Assembly: GCA_029891345.1 (NCBI GenBank)
Contig: CM056993.1
Coordinates: 276,846,016 to 276,910,015, forward strand
Direction of reading: 5' to 3'
Source of the DNA: Dryococelus australis
Lineage: Eukaryota; Arthropoda; Insecta; Phasmatodea; Phasmatidae
Length of the DNA: 64,000 bases
The notes beneath the pieces were generated by a model. That model did no database searches, was not told the origin of the DNA, and saw nothing but the letters and a program-made list of their open reading frames with translations. Each line of letters starts with the position of its first letter. The first letter of the stretch is position 1. Of this stretch, positions 11,163 through 23,190 are shown piece by piece. The translations under genes were made by a program, and so were the position numbers.

Positions 11163-12417
11163 TACCTGAGAAAACTGCCATACTTCAACTTTCTCCTACG
11201 ACTCGGACCTCCTCCGGAATACACGTTCGACATACACTGTAAAAAAATTGTACAATTTTATACAAATGTGGCAGCAGAATCCCTACCGAAGTGGATGTAT
11301 TTTTGCACCTACAAAGGTGCATTTGTTTATTCTACGTCGAAGTAAATTTATTCAAAAAGTTAGTTAAATAACATTTAAACTGTATTGCTATTTATACATT
11401 GAATAGTTTCAATATACTGTTTCTATGCAGCAGAAAATAAACTGTAACTTTCCCTTTTTCCTCCGCGACAAAAATATTTACACAGACATCGCAATTGTAT
11501 TTTCACCACATTGTATGTATTTTTTTCACCAGTACGAAAGTAAAATCATAAATTCATCGTAATTGCAAATACACAATGTCTGTACTTTTTTCCCTCCTCA
11601 ACCAAGTAAATTTACACACACCATACAAGCATTATTTTACCTTCTCTGTCAACTCCTTTACAACTGTATCGTGCTAATCCTCCCAATTTGAATGTAATTT
11701 TATTATTTTTGTCTTATTCCAAAGTACTAAAAACTATCTTCAAAATCTGTGTAACAATTGACTTCAGATATATAATTCTTATATGCAAATAGCAAACTGA
11801 TTTTATCAGCAGAAGTTCAGTTTCTATGTGAACACACAAACGAAGTTCGAAGTAGTTCTACTCCCTACCACTGGAAGACATTCTATACAAGTAGGTACTT
11901 TTTCTTCGTAAATTACACATAAAACATGTAGGATTATCGAAAATACGTATTGTACAATTTAAAAGTATAGTACTTGAAATATTGTAATTTTGCACATTTT
12001 AAAAGATGTGTGATTGAAGTCTTGATGCTACTGTCAAGAAACCAATACATTAAATTGTTTGATACAAAAAGACTGGCAGTCGTCTTTGAATTCCTAGAAA
12101 CATTGGTGTTCCTTTTTGCAAACTGAATATTCAAATATGAAATTACCGAAAATTTGAAAGTGTAACTCTGCACTCACATACACTCCAGGACGTAACTGAA
12201 ATTCGTACGAATCATGATAAGCTAAAAGCCTTATTTGCGCTAAAAAAAAATACATGGATGCAACTTTTTAAAAAGAGTTCGGTATTTTATCAAGTTATCA
12301 CCGAAACCTTGTCACGAAACAACGTAGTGTCCTCAAAAATTGAAATAAAAATCTGCTCTTGAACTACCTTACTTGTAACGACCATCGAGCGACTACATTG
12401 TAAAAAAAAAACTGAGG
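11163..12417. other. Unassigned AT-rich sequence
   Basis: Strongly AT-rich, with no recognised gene or repeat family. Confidence 0.5.
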
Positions 12418-12560
12418 TAATTTTACATGTAAGGTAATTTTACCTTACATGTAGACGTAAAATTCCCTTACATGTTAGGGAAGCTAATTACCTCTACATG
12501 TAAGGTAAAATTAACTCTTAAATGTAGAGTGAATTTATATAACAAGTAAAGTACAATTCC
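12418..12560. repeat. Cluster of palindromes built on TACATGTAAGGTAA
   Basis: A near-perfect palindrome with 14-bp arms and a 2-base centre lies at 12,424-12,453 (TACATGTAAGGTAA, TT, inverse arm). A second one (TTCCCTTACATGTTAGGGAA) is at about 12,462-12,481, and further ACATGTAAGGTAAAATTA-like units follow. Such a run could form hairpins or be a nest of small inverted repeats. No function is evident. Confidence 0.8.
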
Positions 12561-13250
12561 CTAATTGTACGGAAAAGTACCTGGCAAAAGTGGGAGGCAA
12601 AAATCCCATACAAGTAAGAGGAAATTAACTATAATATATAATAAAATTATATTAAAAATTATCCCGGAGTATTAGTACTGTTTACTATTTTATTATCTAT
12701 ATCCTCTGACGAATAGTAACAGAAATCTGAATATTAAAATCCTCGACAGTGAGTATAAGCGAGATAAAAGATTGTTTCTTCCACCCGTCCCCCCCCCCCC
12801 CCCCCCCTTACCGGCCGCTAAGCTATTGGTAATGCTGAAGAGATGCACGCATTGTAAGTGATTTCCCCATCCACGTATGTGATTTTCCACTACCACGTAC
12901 GCGAATTTTACTCCAGAGTGCGGTAATCTTATTATCTGTAAGAAAAACTATCTTTTCCCCACACGTTTGCGAATATTAGCTTACACTTGTCAGGTAATTT
13001 TCTCATTATTTTTTAAAGTGTACGTAACGTGACGCGGTCTTCTTCTCGCGCCGATGTCCATCCCTCTTTGCGCCATGCTGTTCAGGAAAGCACACGGCTT
13101 CCTAGTGGTGCATTCTCAGCTCAGCATCCATCCACGCTGTGTGCTATTGGTTGCCTTCCTGCAAGGAACCAATTGCAGGACCTCCCACTTAGCTCGCCGA
13201 CAGTGCGATTGTCCCGCAGACAAGTGAGTGAAGAGTGAGTGAGGGAGGCT
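12561..13250. other. Unassigned sequence with a C-run
   Basis: No gene is recognised. A cytosine homopolymer lies at about 12,786-12,807. A moderately GC-rich patch at 13,030-13,240 is open in one frame but resembles nothing known. Confidence 0.5.
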
Positions 13251-13254
13251 CTAA

Positions 13255-13836
13255 GGTCATATTTCACTTCTTTTTTATTTGGTTATCTGAGAGAGCTTTC
13301 GAAAAGTGCCCCCTTAATGCAGTTATTAGTTGTCCAATCATTATAGTTTTCAAAATGTAACACTCAAAAACCTCAATTTCCCGAATTCTTCAGCACACTA
13401 GGTTTTACTCCTATATTCTTTTTTCCAATCAAATTGCATTTAATAACATATGTATGGTGTGCAGAACATACTGATTCAGTACGAGTGTGATTTATAAACA
13501 GGTGAACGAGTATTGGCACTCTGAATTTTGTGCAAAATAGGGGTCAGACTTGTCGTAAATATATTTTTGTTCATTCAAGCAAAACTATTAACATTCATTT
13601 AATAAATAGTTTAAACCATAAACTGTAGAGGAAAAGTTGTTCTGTTCCTTTCGTGGCTTGTAACACAAATGCAGTATGCCGCGCTTAGTCTCTTAATTCA
13701 ACTTTTTGAAGCTGCCTATGACACACTAGTGTCGGAATTTGAGTGTTATATTTTGAAAACTACAATGATTTGACAGCTAACAATTTCATTAAGGGGACAT
13801 TTTTCGAAACCTCTCTCAGATAAAAAAAAAAAAACC
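13255..13836. mobile_element. TTAA-type element, copy 2
   Basis: This copy matches the element at 1,782-2,429 over nearly its whole length. CTAA (decayed TTAA, 13,251-13,254) precedes the start GGTCATATTTC. The right arm breaks off after CTCTCTCAGAT into an A-run. A TTAA at 13,837 follows, but it may belong to the adjoining SINE. The copy lacks the (TA)n tract of copy 1. Confidence 0.75.
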
Positions 13837-14032
13837 TTAACAGCGAGGTCTTGAGAGCCGATGAGGGTGAAGCAAGGTGAGTATGGAGCGGCTCAGGTAT
13901 GGGAGGGCGGGGCATCGGCATCGTCCAGCACGATAACCACATGAGAAAATCCGGTAGCAACCCCGCCTGGAATCGAGCTCGGTTCGCCTAGGTGGGAGGC
14001 CAGTAGTGTAACCACTGCACCGCCGCCCCCTC
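13837..14032 (-). mobile_element. SINE family A, reverse copy
   Basis: A reverse-oriented SINE. Its 3' region (CAGCGAGGTCTTGAGAGCCGA) abuts the right end of the TTAA element, and the tRNA-like head with the inverse B box lies near 13,970-14,030. The extreme 3' tail is absent and no clear target duplication is visible. Confidence 0.8.
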
Positions 14033-14736
14033 CTTGAAAACAATACGCCATGGAGTCCATTATCTTGGAGACTGACGGCTTCTGTTCAGCATACAGTCGC
14101 GTGTAGAGGCGACCATCTAAATTGTTAAACAAATATTTTTTTTAAGACTAATGGGAAATCTTAAATAAAAATTAGACCCAGCAAAACATTAATTCGAGTA
14201 GTGGCAAACCAAATACAAAAGGTTATTTCAAAGATTTAACTAGTTTTGTATGATATTTTTGTTGACCTACCGAAGGAGTTTGAATGGTTTAACTAAATAT
14301 TATGTTAAGTGGCATTAAAAACTCTTTCTTTTCCTTCGTGGTATTTTGTTTAGTTCACAATATCTTCGGTGACACAAATGGCTGTAGCTTATTGAAATAC
14401 TTCCCTGGTCCACACAAACATTTTTTTCGGTTCTATGATATGTACTTCAGTTTTCATTAAATGTACGAGATGTACAACATCAAGGAGGAGGTTTTCTGAA
14501 TCCACATCGTGTGTGTATGTGAGGACACGTAATATGTGCTTGGATCGTGGCCGGAATAAATGAGAGAGCAATTTCCGCCTCTCCTTTACGAAAGTTGTCA
14601 CTTAATTAGTAAACGCCAATTCCAAAGTATAATATTACTTCGGTATGCATATAAAACGATGGTCAAACCTATCAAAAGTACGCCACTGTAATTCTGCAGT
14701 ATCCCTGACAATCTCTATAAAATATACGTATTTGTA
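14033..14736. other. Unassigned AT-rich sequence
   Basis: Nothing recognised between the SINE and the next TA-MITE. Confidence 0.5.
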
Positions 14737-15156
14737 CAGGCTGTTCACGATAAATTGAGCACTTTTCAAAGCCCTACTTAAGATCTACTTGTATGCATAT
14801 TCTGTATTCTTACACCATATGTAAAATTAACATTGCCCTGGAGCTGATCACGTTATTCGTTCATCGGTCACGGAAAATAAAATAATTAGAAAAGTTAATA
14901 TTTTACAAATTTGCTAATCATTCATTACACCTATATACACTACAACTGAAAGCATAATAAATCATTTCAGTATTCCCAAATGTTTACCTAATACATTTAA
15001 TTCGACGTTAAGAGGTGGCGCTAATTTCCTTTCGTTGTTGCCAACTTTATTGTGGCGCATGTAGTCAGTTGTGCTCGTTAACATATGCGCATGCAGGGGC
15101 AGTGACATTTTTCAAAGGTTTATTTCAAAAGTGGTCAGTTAATCGTGAAAAGACTG
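14737..15156 (+). mobile_element. Long TA-MITE, copy 5
   Basis: A 420-bp copy beginning CAGGCTGTTCACGATAAA and ending AGACTG, with TA on both sides (14,735-14,736 and 15,157-15,158). The interior retains the CTTAAGATCTACTTGT block. Confidence 0.9.
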
Positions 15157-17430
15157 TAACGTCAGTTAAGGGCAGTGCTACATTATTTGTCATTCGTAGG
15201 CCTGTTTTTGATAGTCTTTAGCCGCACGGATAGCTGCCTCCCCCCTCCCCCTTCAACAGGAGATGTTTCGGGATATTGAGAAGATAGGAAGCAATAAGAA
15301 CAGCACTCTCGCCAACAAAATAACGCATTTTTGAGTACCGCATTTAAAACAGTATGTGCAGCCTACTTTAGATTGTAGCCTACAGAGGGCAAGCGAGTTG
15401 CAGAAAGACTGCATCGAAGACCAGCAGATTCATCCCCACACTTATTGAACGCATTTTGTGCTTTACATCATACAACAGTTTTAAAATACTGCTTTTTGGC
15501 TATTTGAGGCTGTTTAAAAATATAACATCAGATTTTTTTCCACCAAACCCTACACTATGTTTATTTTTATGTCAATAAATGTTTCAGTACCTTCCAAAAA
15601 CGTATACTGGTGACAAGATAAACAAAACGACATAGACCAAAATATAAACCGCAAAGAAATGTTGATATTACACACAAACAAAACTTGTAAAGTGATAAAC
15701 GAGTACTGTCCGGATTAACGTTACTATTCTGCCGATTCAAAGCAATGATTTCTGACTTCGTACCTGCAGGATCGTGGGGATGTCTTCTCGCCAAATGTTC
15801 GTCTTCAAGCAACACCAGCAAGAGTCGGCGGGAAAATGTCTTCCGTGAGGCGAGCAGTGTACGGCACTGCGAGGCGACTTCGTGTCGATAACGACAACAA
15901 AGGCTTGGAGGCACGTCAAACAAACAGCTCCAAGCGCAACACAGCAAATGTTGGCTGGCTTGCTTGCCTTGCGCGCGCTGTCGCCACTTCGCAGTACTGG
16001 CAAATCATCGCTGGCCTATCAAGTACATAAAGAAAATAGCGAAAAGAACTACTCGCAGTCTGTTACACGACGGCCTTTTGTTAGCGGAGTTGACGATCCG
16101 TCCAGAACAAGACGTGAATTTACGCAATGTGGGGACAGGAGTAATTTGCGATTTCACACAGTAATTTGTGATTTCACACCCTGACAGTAATTTACGTAAA
16201 CGCCAGACGGTGCACATAAATAAGTAGACACGTGATGGACTTCTTTTTTTGTGTTTAAACAAAGAAAATTACTGGCGTTGATTTTAGTCGGATACAGGAA
16301 ATATTATTTTAACTGCTTTAGTTAATAATTTTTTTTTACGCAAATGAAAATAAACTAGCATGCAGTTAGCCTCTAAACCAAAGCGATGGGTCGCTGCATA
16401 CGTCTTTCGCTTCTCATCCTAAAATACACTTGCAGCTTCTGTTTTTATTCTGCCAGTCTCCTTCCTTTCCACACTAGTCGCAGACTGGGTAAGAGAGTAT
16501 TCCCATTTACGTTTTAAGAATGGCAACTTGAATAAAAATGCATTCTGCTAATAGGGTCTACACGAACACCTTCTGTAAATGGTAACCAGAAAGTTAACCC
16601 TTTTACACTTACTTCACGTGTTGTAAATAAACTTTTGGATATGTGCTGTACTTTGACTGACAGAGCACTTTGTTTCGTTGTCAGAACCAATCTGCTGCAG
16701 GCTTTGTGTTTAGCTATAGTAATATGAACCACTCATAACCTAGACCGGTTTAAGAATGAATGGGTCATCTAGACAGACCTGTATGTGTGTAACACAATAA
16801 CTGTATTGCCAATATAGATTAGATTAGTACTCTAAATCCCCTCCCCCCTTACAACGCATAGTCTCAGGAGGTCATAATTTGTTTCTCGGCCTCTGTGGGG
16901 GAGAGCAGGTAAAGTGGTAAGTACGGATAAGTTGCCATCAGCTGTTACTTCGCTGGGAAGTGCTGCAGTCTAGTGGTGAAGATTTGAAACAGTTTAGAGG
17001 GAAACAATTAGTGTTTCGAGAACATCAAGGCTGGCTGTCTTGCCAGTTATTGGTTTTATCAAAGATTTTGTGGTTTTCGTTCAAGTCTAATGCAAGCTGT
17101 GATGAATACTGATCATTTTATCTCAGTATGAAGTAAGTTTATAATTATTTACTATAGTCCACATTAAAATACTGTCTTAGGCTTTATAACGATGTGTCAT
17201 TAAATGTAAGATATTAGTTTTTACACTAGTCAAGCTTTTGTGTAGTGGCGTCTAAGAGGGCAAAGTGGCCAGCCATCTACTTTGAACTAATGGGATGAAA
17301 CATTCGCCACTACTGACTACAATGATTGCAATTAGCAACGTGAGAGGTAATACTAAACATGAAAAGTAACGCTACGATACACCACCAACGGTTCTAGCAG
17401 ACAGTCGCAGGAAAAAGTAGCCATTTTGTA
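15157..17430. other. Unassigned sequence with one CpG-rich patch
   Basis: Mostly AT-rich. The patch at about 15,760-16,030 is richer in CG and open on both strands. A CTGCAG/GTACGA splice-donor-like site can be read on the minus strand near 15,767, but no protein family is recognised. A short tandem (GTAATTTGCGATTTCACAC-like, two units) lies at about 16,140-16,180. Confidence 0.4.
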
Positions 17431-17802
17431 TACAGGATGATTCTAAATTAGACCGACAAACTTCGGGAGGTGATTCTTTATGAAAAAGTAAACGACCTAA
17501 ACAGAATATCAAGGGAGGTATGAGCCCTTAGAAAACGGAGGTTTTACACAGTATTTGTGCAAAATATCGGTAACCAAGTAAAATGCAATGACAACTCTCG
17601 GAACAATATTGTACGTTATCGGGACCTTCAATGTAAGTGCCGATATTCAGCACAAATACGGCTAAAAATCTCGTTTTTTTTAAGGGTCCATACCTCGCTT
17701 AATATTCGGTTTAGGTATAAAGTGTCACATATGTTTTCATTTGTTTTTTTCATGAAGAATCACCTCCCGAAGTTTGTCGGTCTAATTGAGAATCATCTTG
17801 TA
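17431..17802. mobile_element. TA-flanked MITE with about 58-bp terminal inverted repeats
   Basis: The left end begins TACAGGATGATTCTAAATTA and the right end is the inverse of TACAAGATGATTCTCAATTA. The arms remain nearly identical through GACCGACAAACTTCGGGAGG and GTGATTCTT. TA flanks both sides (17,429-17,430 and 17,803-17,804). There is no coding sequence. The TA duplication suggests a Tc1/mariner relative, unrelated in sequence to the other TA-MITE family. Confidence 0.9.
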
Positions 17803-18834
17803 TAAAAGAAATTAAAAAAAAATCAATAAAAATAATAATTTGCAATACTTAAAGACGAAAATGTTTTGTTGTATATACAATAACTAATTATATTGCATGG
17901 GAGGTGATTTTCTATTTTCGTTTTATTTACAGCAGATAATATTACCTTACAGTGGCCAGTTTATCCTGCTCTCCTCTACTTTACTGTGTGTAATGCGTGT
18001 CAGAGTGTTACCTTTAAGAAAAAGCTGATTTTTTTTTTGACAGAAATAGACAGTAATCACCGTTCTTGATGCTAGCCGAGGCATGAACTAAAGCGCAAGT
18101 TCACCAAGCAGCCTATGTGTGTATATGTATACACGCGAACACCAACACACACGATAACTATGTTTATCCGTTACGAACGTCTGGCGGCGATGATTATGTA
18201 AAGTTGAACTAATCAACGTGTGAACTTGCACAACAGATCGATTAAAAGTGTGCATTTTTAACAAACTTTATGCATACTTCCATTCTGGATGCTTCAGAAA
18301 GCAGAATTTGCAAGAAAATCTTAATCATGGAGTATCGTCATAATGTTTACTGTTATTGTATGTAAGAAAATTGTAATAATAATGTAGGAAAAATTTTTTA
18401 TAATTGATTTTACGTGCGTCCATTTGTCACAAACATTTATGGCTGAAACTGATGTAAATCAAGTTAATTATAAAATTGATATGATATATTATTACTATTG
18501 CTTTATTACATATGACCACAGTAAATATTACGGTCTTTTTTGAAGAAAATTTTCTTGTAAATCTGTTTTCCGAAGTATCCAAAACGGAAATGCGCTTAAA
18601 TATGGTTAAAAATGAGGACTTTATCGATCAATTAATTTTTACATTAAAAAGTATATTTAAGTAAAATATTTTATAACGTTGCAAAATATATATATTCTTA
18701 TTTCAGATACAGTATAAATCGCACTTTTTGGACAATTTTTATGGTGTATGTAGGCCTACAACTTTTTTTATGAGGTCTTCACATTGTAAAGTCGGGTCCA
18801 GTACTCCATATGCAGCAGCTTTACTTCAACCTTG
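17803..18834. other. Unassigned AT-rich sequence
   Basis: No gene recognised. A stretch near 17,955-17,990 is weakly inverse to one at 16,897-16,926 (GAGAGCAGG core), hinting at an older element around the MITE. Confidence 0.4.
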
Positions 18835-19349
18835 ATGCCGAAATCACATAGCCCCGACCAACACAGCACGACACGACCAAAAACGCAACCACGACACATT
18901 TCAATGTGACTGCTTGTACTTACAGCACGACCGACACCACGCTCTCGGCATTTAACCTAACTATTTAGAAGGCGCTGATAGACTACGTTAGATTCAAAGG
19001 CAGTGAACAAGAGGGAAATTTGTAATGCATAATGGTGACAAATTGGTATCGCTAATGCATACAAAGGAAAAATTATTATTTTTAAGAAATATATAAAGTA
19101 ATTTTCAATTTATTTTTCTTTTAAGCTGCGTATTTACCACTGTAGGGAAAGCTTGCAATGCGATTTCATTTTTCAAGGTTGTGCATTCTCTGAGTCGTGC
19201 CACACAATACGACGAAGAATTTAAATGATTTCTAATCCGAAACTGGTGGACAGAAGACAGAATTGGTCGGACTTACGACGATCTATCTTGTATTTCACTG
19301 GCTGTTGGCCGTCGTGTCGTGCGCGTCGGGGCTACATGATTCCGGCATA
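18835..19349. mobile_element. Non-coding element with terminal inverted repeats
   Basis: The left end (ATGCCGAAATCACATAGCCC, then CGAC) is matched by the inverse right end (ATGCCGGAATCATGTAGCCC, then CGAC). A further shared ACGACACGAC block gives arms of about 45 bp. The body of about 515 bp encodes nothing recognisable. No target duplication could be fixed, so the superfamily is not assigned. Confidence 0.7.
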
Positions 19350-19827
19350 AGACATTCTTGACTTTCCTGCGCCACGCTACGACCTGTGCTCATTCTCTTC
19401 AGCACGCGTTCAAAACGAAAACATCGCGACGATCAAGTTCCAACGACACACTTGGACGGGCAACGGTGCGGCTAACGAGCCTTGTAGCACTAAAGCCTTT
19501 GTGTGAAACATAACGTACCTGTTTCTTCTTACTTGAGTCGGCACGCGACGCAGTTAATGGACGTGTAAACTGTATTCGCGTCTTAGTAACTGCTGACACT
19601 GTAATGATAGAGTTTTTTTTTAAATTAATTTCTGCTAACTAACCAGACAAATCCAAATGTTCTTTGTAACGGTATTTCAAAAACGTTTTAACGCATTCAG
19701 ATAGTTTCTGCGACCACTGTGGTACTTAATAATATTGCAAACGCTACGTTTAGTGTTTGAGTTATTATTACTTTACGTTAAAATCCAATGTTTTCACAAG
19801 TATCATAACCATGCTTGGAACCAAGCA
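19350..19827. other. Unassigned sequence
   Basis: A frame of about 66 codons on the minus strand (19,399-19,599) has no recognisable similarity. Otherwise nothing. Confidence 0.45.
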
Positions 19828-20005
19828 AGGTGGAGCAGTGATAAGGCACTGAACTCGTATTCGGGAGTATAAGGCTCTGATTGCTGGTCCGGCTATTCTG
19901 ATTTCGGCCCTGGTTCACTCGCTGGGATGATTCCTACAAATAAAGGCAATAATTGATTCCTTTGCCAATTCTTGCTCTCGACGAGATGTTAAACCCTACC
20001 TACTC
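19828..20005 (+). mobile_element. tRNA-derived SINE, family B, decayed
   Basis: The head GGTGGAGCAGTGATAAGGCA resembles a Pol III A box, and GGCTCTGATTGCTGG sits where the B box would be. The body continues CCGGCTATTCTGATTT and GGGATGATTCCT, a layout known from SINEs of polyneopteran insects. The copy is diverged and its ends are not sharp. Confidence 0.6.
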
Positions 20006-20423
20006 GCATGCTTGGAACGACCCTTAGTAAAACGCTACTGAAGAGACTGCGGGTAGATATAAAAGTTCTAGAATTCTTCGCAATATTGATCTCGTAGATT
20101 GAATAGTTTTTCTCATCTATTGATCAGGCATTCTACCCATTTAATGCCAGGCATCACAGCTAGAATTAAATATACCAGACGCGAGTGGTTAAAAGTCTTC
20201 CTTACCTAGCAACTCTGTTTACCCTTTCGCCTTTTCCAGAAAACACTAAGTAGAACCACGAGTATTTCGCGAATTAATTCGGAGGAGATGTAGACTCTAA
20301 ACACTTGTTCTTTCTTCCTATTGTTGTGATTGGACGACAGTTCTTTAGATACGCCCCGTTTAACTGTGAGCTAGTAATAAGCAGGAAGCAATAGTGTGAG
20401 TGAGTGTTTAACAGTCCTGTACA
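20006..20423. other. Unassigned sequence
   Basis: No gene or repeat recognised. Confidence 0.45.
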
Positions 20424-20545
20424 GCGGCCTCACTTGATCATAATAACCAATAAGCAAACGACAATGTCTCGAGTGTGTAGAGGGCTGTCCAGCCTAGCTT
20501 GCTGCCAACTCAATCCGCGAAATACTCGGAGCTCTACCAATAAGA
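20424..20545 (-). repeat. Dispersed repeat family C, copy 1
   Basis: On the minus strand this matches 23,012-23,190: both read CGAGTATTT-GCGGATT, CAGCA-GC, then CTCTACACACTCGAGA and TGTCGTTTGCTTA-TGG. It is non-coding as far as can be seen. The class of element is unknown. Confidence 0.75.
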
Positions 20546-21651
20546 CATATTGTAACATTGTCGTTCGCGCATTATCGGCAGCCTTCGGAAGCAGTCCGGT
20601 CTGCTTCGGCCAACAGCTATTGATTTCATGCATGACCATACGTGCATAATATTCCTCTATGGTGTGTTGGTTATATCGTGCCCTTAGACTGCGTACAGGT
20701 GCCTGTTTCACTAATTGTTAGGGCCACCTGTTTTTGGCGAAAATATTTCAGGACTACTTGAACTCCAAAACATTAGAGCTCAGATCCACTTTCGCAATTG
20801 GATGATTTTAACTGTCTGTCTGTGCAGGTGTTTGCCCGCGAGTTATGGATATTCAGTGTCGCAGTTACTTAATTCTTATTGGCCCAGTCAGGTAAGGAAC
20901 TGTCTCCCGACAAATACACGTGGCCAATTACCGAACGAAAACTGCACGTATTATATAGGACATTGGAGTCTAGCCTTCGCGTAAATCTTTTCGCGAAAAA
21001 CCAGTGGTCCTACTAATTGTTGAAGCGGTGATGATTGGTGATCAATAAGTGCACCATTACATATTTCCAGCATACAAATGGAGATTTTAATAATGTGAAA
21101 TATAATGCATGTGTACTACTTGGAAAACGGTTGTCGTATATTTCTTCTAGCAGGATGTGAATTAAATTATTTTTGCTGAAGGAGGGAAACTTCTTACGGT
21201 GAACTCGAGACTTTCGGAGATTTTGTACAAACACTATATGACATACTATTTAAAGCTAAATTAACGTGCAAATCATTTGCACATATCTAAATTTCTTACT
21301 AGTCGCACCTTATACAAAAAGATAATTCTGGGGATATATTCCGTTAAGAAATTTGAAATCAATTACGTATTTTATGGATATACGTTATTTTTAACGACAG
21401 TTTTTTTAGCAGTAAAAACTATGACAGGCAATGTAAAATAATCCAACAATGATAACTGCACAGACTTAACAACGATGGAGAAAAAATTAAAGAACTTCCA
21501 TTGTTTAATTTCACTATCACGCATTATTACACCTAACATCAGGAAAGGCGATCACTTTCCTTGGCAGGAAAACTAATTTTTCATACATGAGCCAGAGGAA
21601 GACATTTATGAGAGGGGAAATTCCCCGCCACCCCCCCCCCCCCTGATTCGC
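20546..21651. other. Unassigned sequence
   Basis: Overlapping open frames at 20,430-20,980 have no recognised family. A C-run lies at 21,631-21,643. Confidence 0.45.
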
Positions 21652-21903
21652 GGGACCGCGGTGGCTTATTGGTTAGACTGCTTGCCTCCCACAAAGGCGA
21701 TCAGGGTTCGATTCCCGGCGGGGTCGCACTAGGATTTTCGCAAGTGGGAATCGTGCCAGACGATGCCGCTGATCGGCGGGTTTTCTCGGGGATCTCCCGT
21801 TTCCCCCGCCCTTGCATTCCGGCGCTGCTCTATACTTAACTCGCTTCAACCTCATCTGCTCTCAAGACCTCGCTGCTAATATCTTCACTCACTATCTCGC
21901 CCA
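21652..21903 (+). mobile_element. SINE family A, full length
   Basis: Head GGGACCGCGGTGGCTTATTG with A box, perfect B box GGTTCGATTCC, and the family body. The perfect 9-bp duplication CTGATTCGC lies at 21,643-21,651 and 21,904-21,912, which fixes both ends and shows retrotransposition. Confidence 0.95.
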
Positions 21904-21912
21904 CTGATTCGC

Positions 21913-22559
21913 AAACTGTCTGCTATCAAAGAATAAAGGTGGCATAGCATAATATATTTAAAAAATAAGTATTGTCAGCGACTGTGTTCGAAGTGTAGCC
22001 GAGATAATATTTTGTTAAATAATTTTTTTTATTTGATTTGGAAAACCTTACTTTATATCTCAAGGCACTGTTTTCCTCGTTCAGTGCAAAATTTCATACA
22101 TCCTATATTTTTTCGCAGTGCAATACAATCGATGCAGTGTTCAAGTCGAATATTTAAGTATTTTGAGTTTAGGTTACAATGACAAACTACAAACAATATT
22201 CGAGTTTGAATGTTGTGGGCATTTTTTGTTATAACCCCAATCGTCACACCACCTCTTCGACAGTTAGACAGAAGCTTTTTGTGTTCCATAACTAATTCTC
22301 CAACAACAAATACAGAACAACTTTTTATGAAGCCGTGTCACCGAAAATATGTTCAATCTTGTTTATATATTTTTTACATGATACATATTCTGCTGAAGCA
22401 CAGCCACCACTCTAACGGCAGCCATGTTGTGGAAGAGTACATTGTCGACTGCGCATGCATATGCTGCGTGAGCAATCGTGCTAGTGCTCTGGTACTTGCT
22501 CGGCGCAGAATGCTCGTCATTTTGCACCCATCACGTGACCTCTTGCAACACAGTATGCA
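21913..22559. other. Unassigned sequence
   Basis: An open frame on the plus strand (22,210-22,593) has no recognisable domain. AT-rich otherwise. Confidence 0.45.
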
Positions 22560-22721
22560 CGTATTTTATCCCACATCAGCGCAACATTGGTAATACACAC
22601 AGTGTATATACTTGACCTGACTCATATGTTAACGTACAAGGGTACAATAAAATACACTTATTGACTATTATTCCAAATGAGAGGGCTTCAAAAAGTGCAC
22701 ACTTTAGCGTGAATAGCTTAA
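22560..22721 (+). mobile_element. Short TA-MITE, partial copy 2
   Basis: The right part of a short-class copy: ATTATTCCAAATGAGAGGGC leads into the eroded terminus GTGAATAGCTTA. The left terminus is missing or too diverged to see. Confidence 0.7.
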
Positions 22722-23011
22722 AGCAATATTTAATCGACCCCCAGGTTGTTCATAGTTCATTAACAACTGCTAGGTTCTACTTTTGTTCCTAGCTTTTGGT
22801 CATGATCTATTTGTTTTATTGTTTTTTCGTGTCTTTGTTTTACTGTTCGGCTTATTTTCGGCAATGGACACAGTGCATTTACTTACTTGCAAACATCTTC
22901 TGCCCGAGTTGTAACGCACGAGAGTATAGTAAATTACCTACAAGTGTGAGACTATAGTAAAAACAGACGTAAAAAAAAAGGCACGCCACTGTTCAACAGG
23001 TGATATATTAA
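22722..23011. other. Unassigned AT-rich sequence
   Basis: Nothing recognised. Confidence 0.45.
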
Positions 23012-23190
23012 TATATATAACTAAAGCCTCGAGTATTTGGCGGATTTATTTAGCAGCAGGCAATACTGTGCAGTTCTCTACACACTCGAGATACTGTCGT
23101 TTGCTTAGTGGTTGCTGCGATCAGAAGCAAGAGGGCGATAAGGGCGACGTTGACATATGTGTCTAGTGCCCCATCGCTCCTACTCGCAAG
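23012..23190 (+). repeat. Dispersed repeat family C, copy 2
   Basis: The most complete copy in the window. Its first two-thirds match 20,424-20,545 in reverse. Its last part (GAAGC-AG-G-GCGATA-GGGCGAC, then CATCGCTCCTAC) matches 31,010-31,100 in reverse. Confidence 0.75.

Noticed and set aside
15737-16003. Possible host exon with signal-like hydrophobic segment and a donor-like site
   Set aside because: Several frames are open on both strands in this CpG-rich patch, no acceptor or family match was found, and codon choice does not single out one frame.
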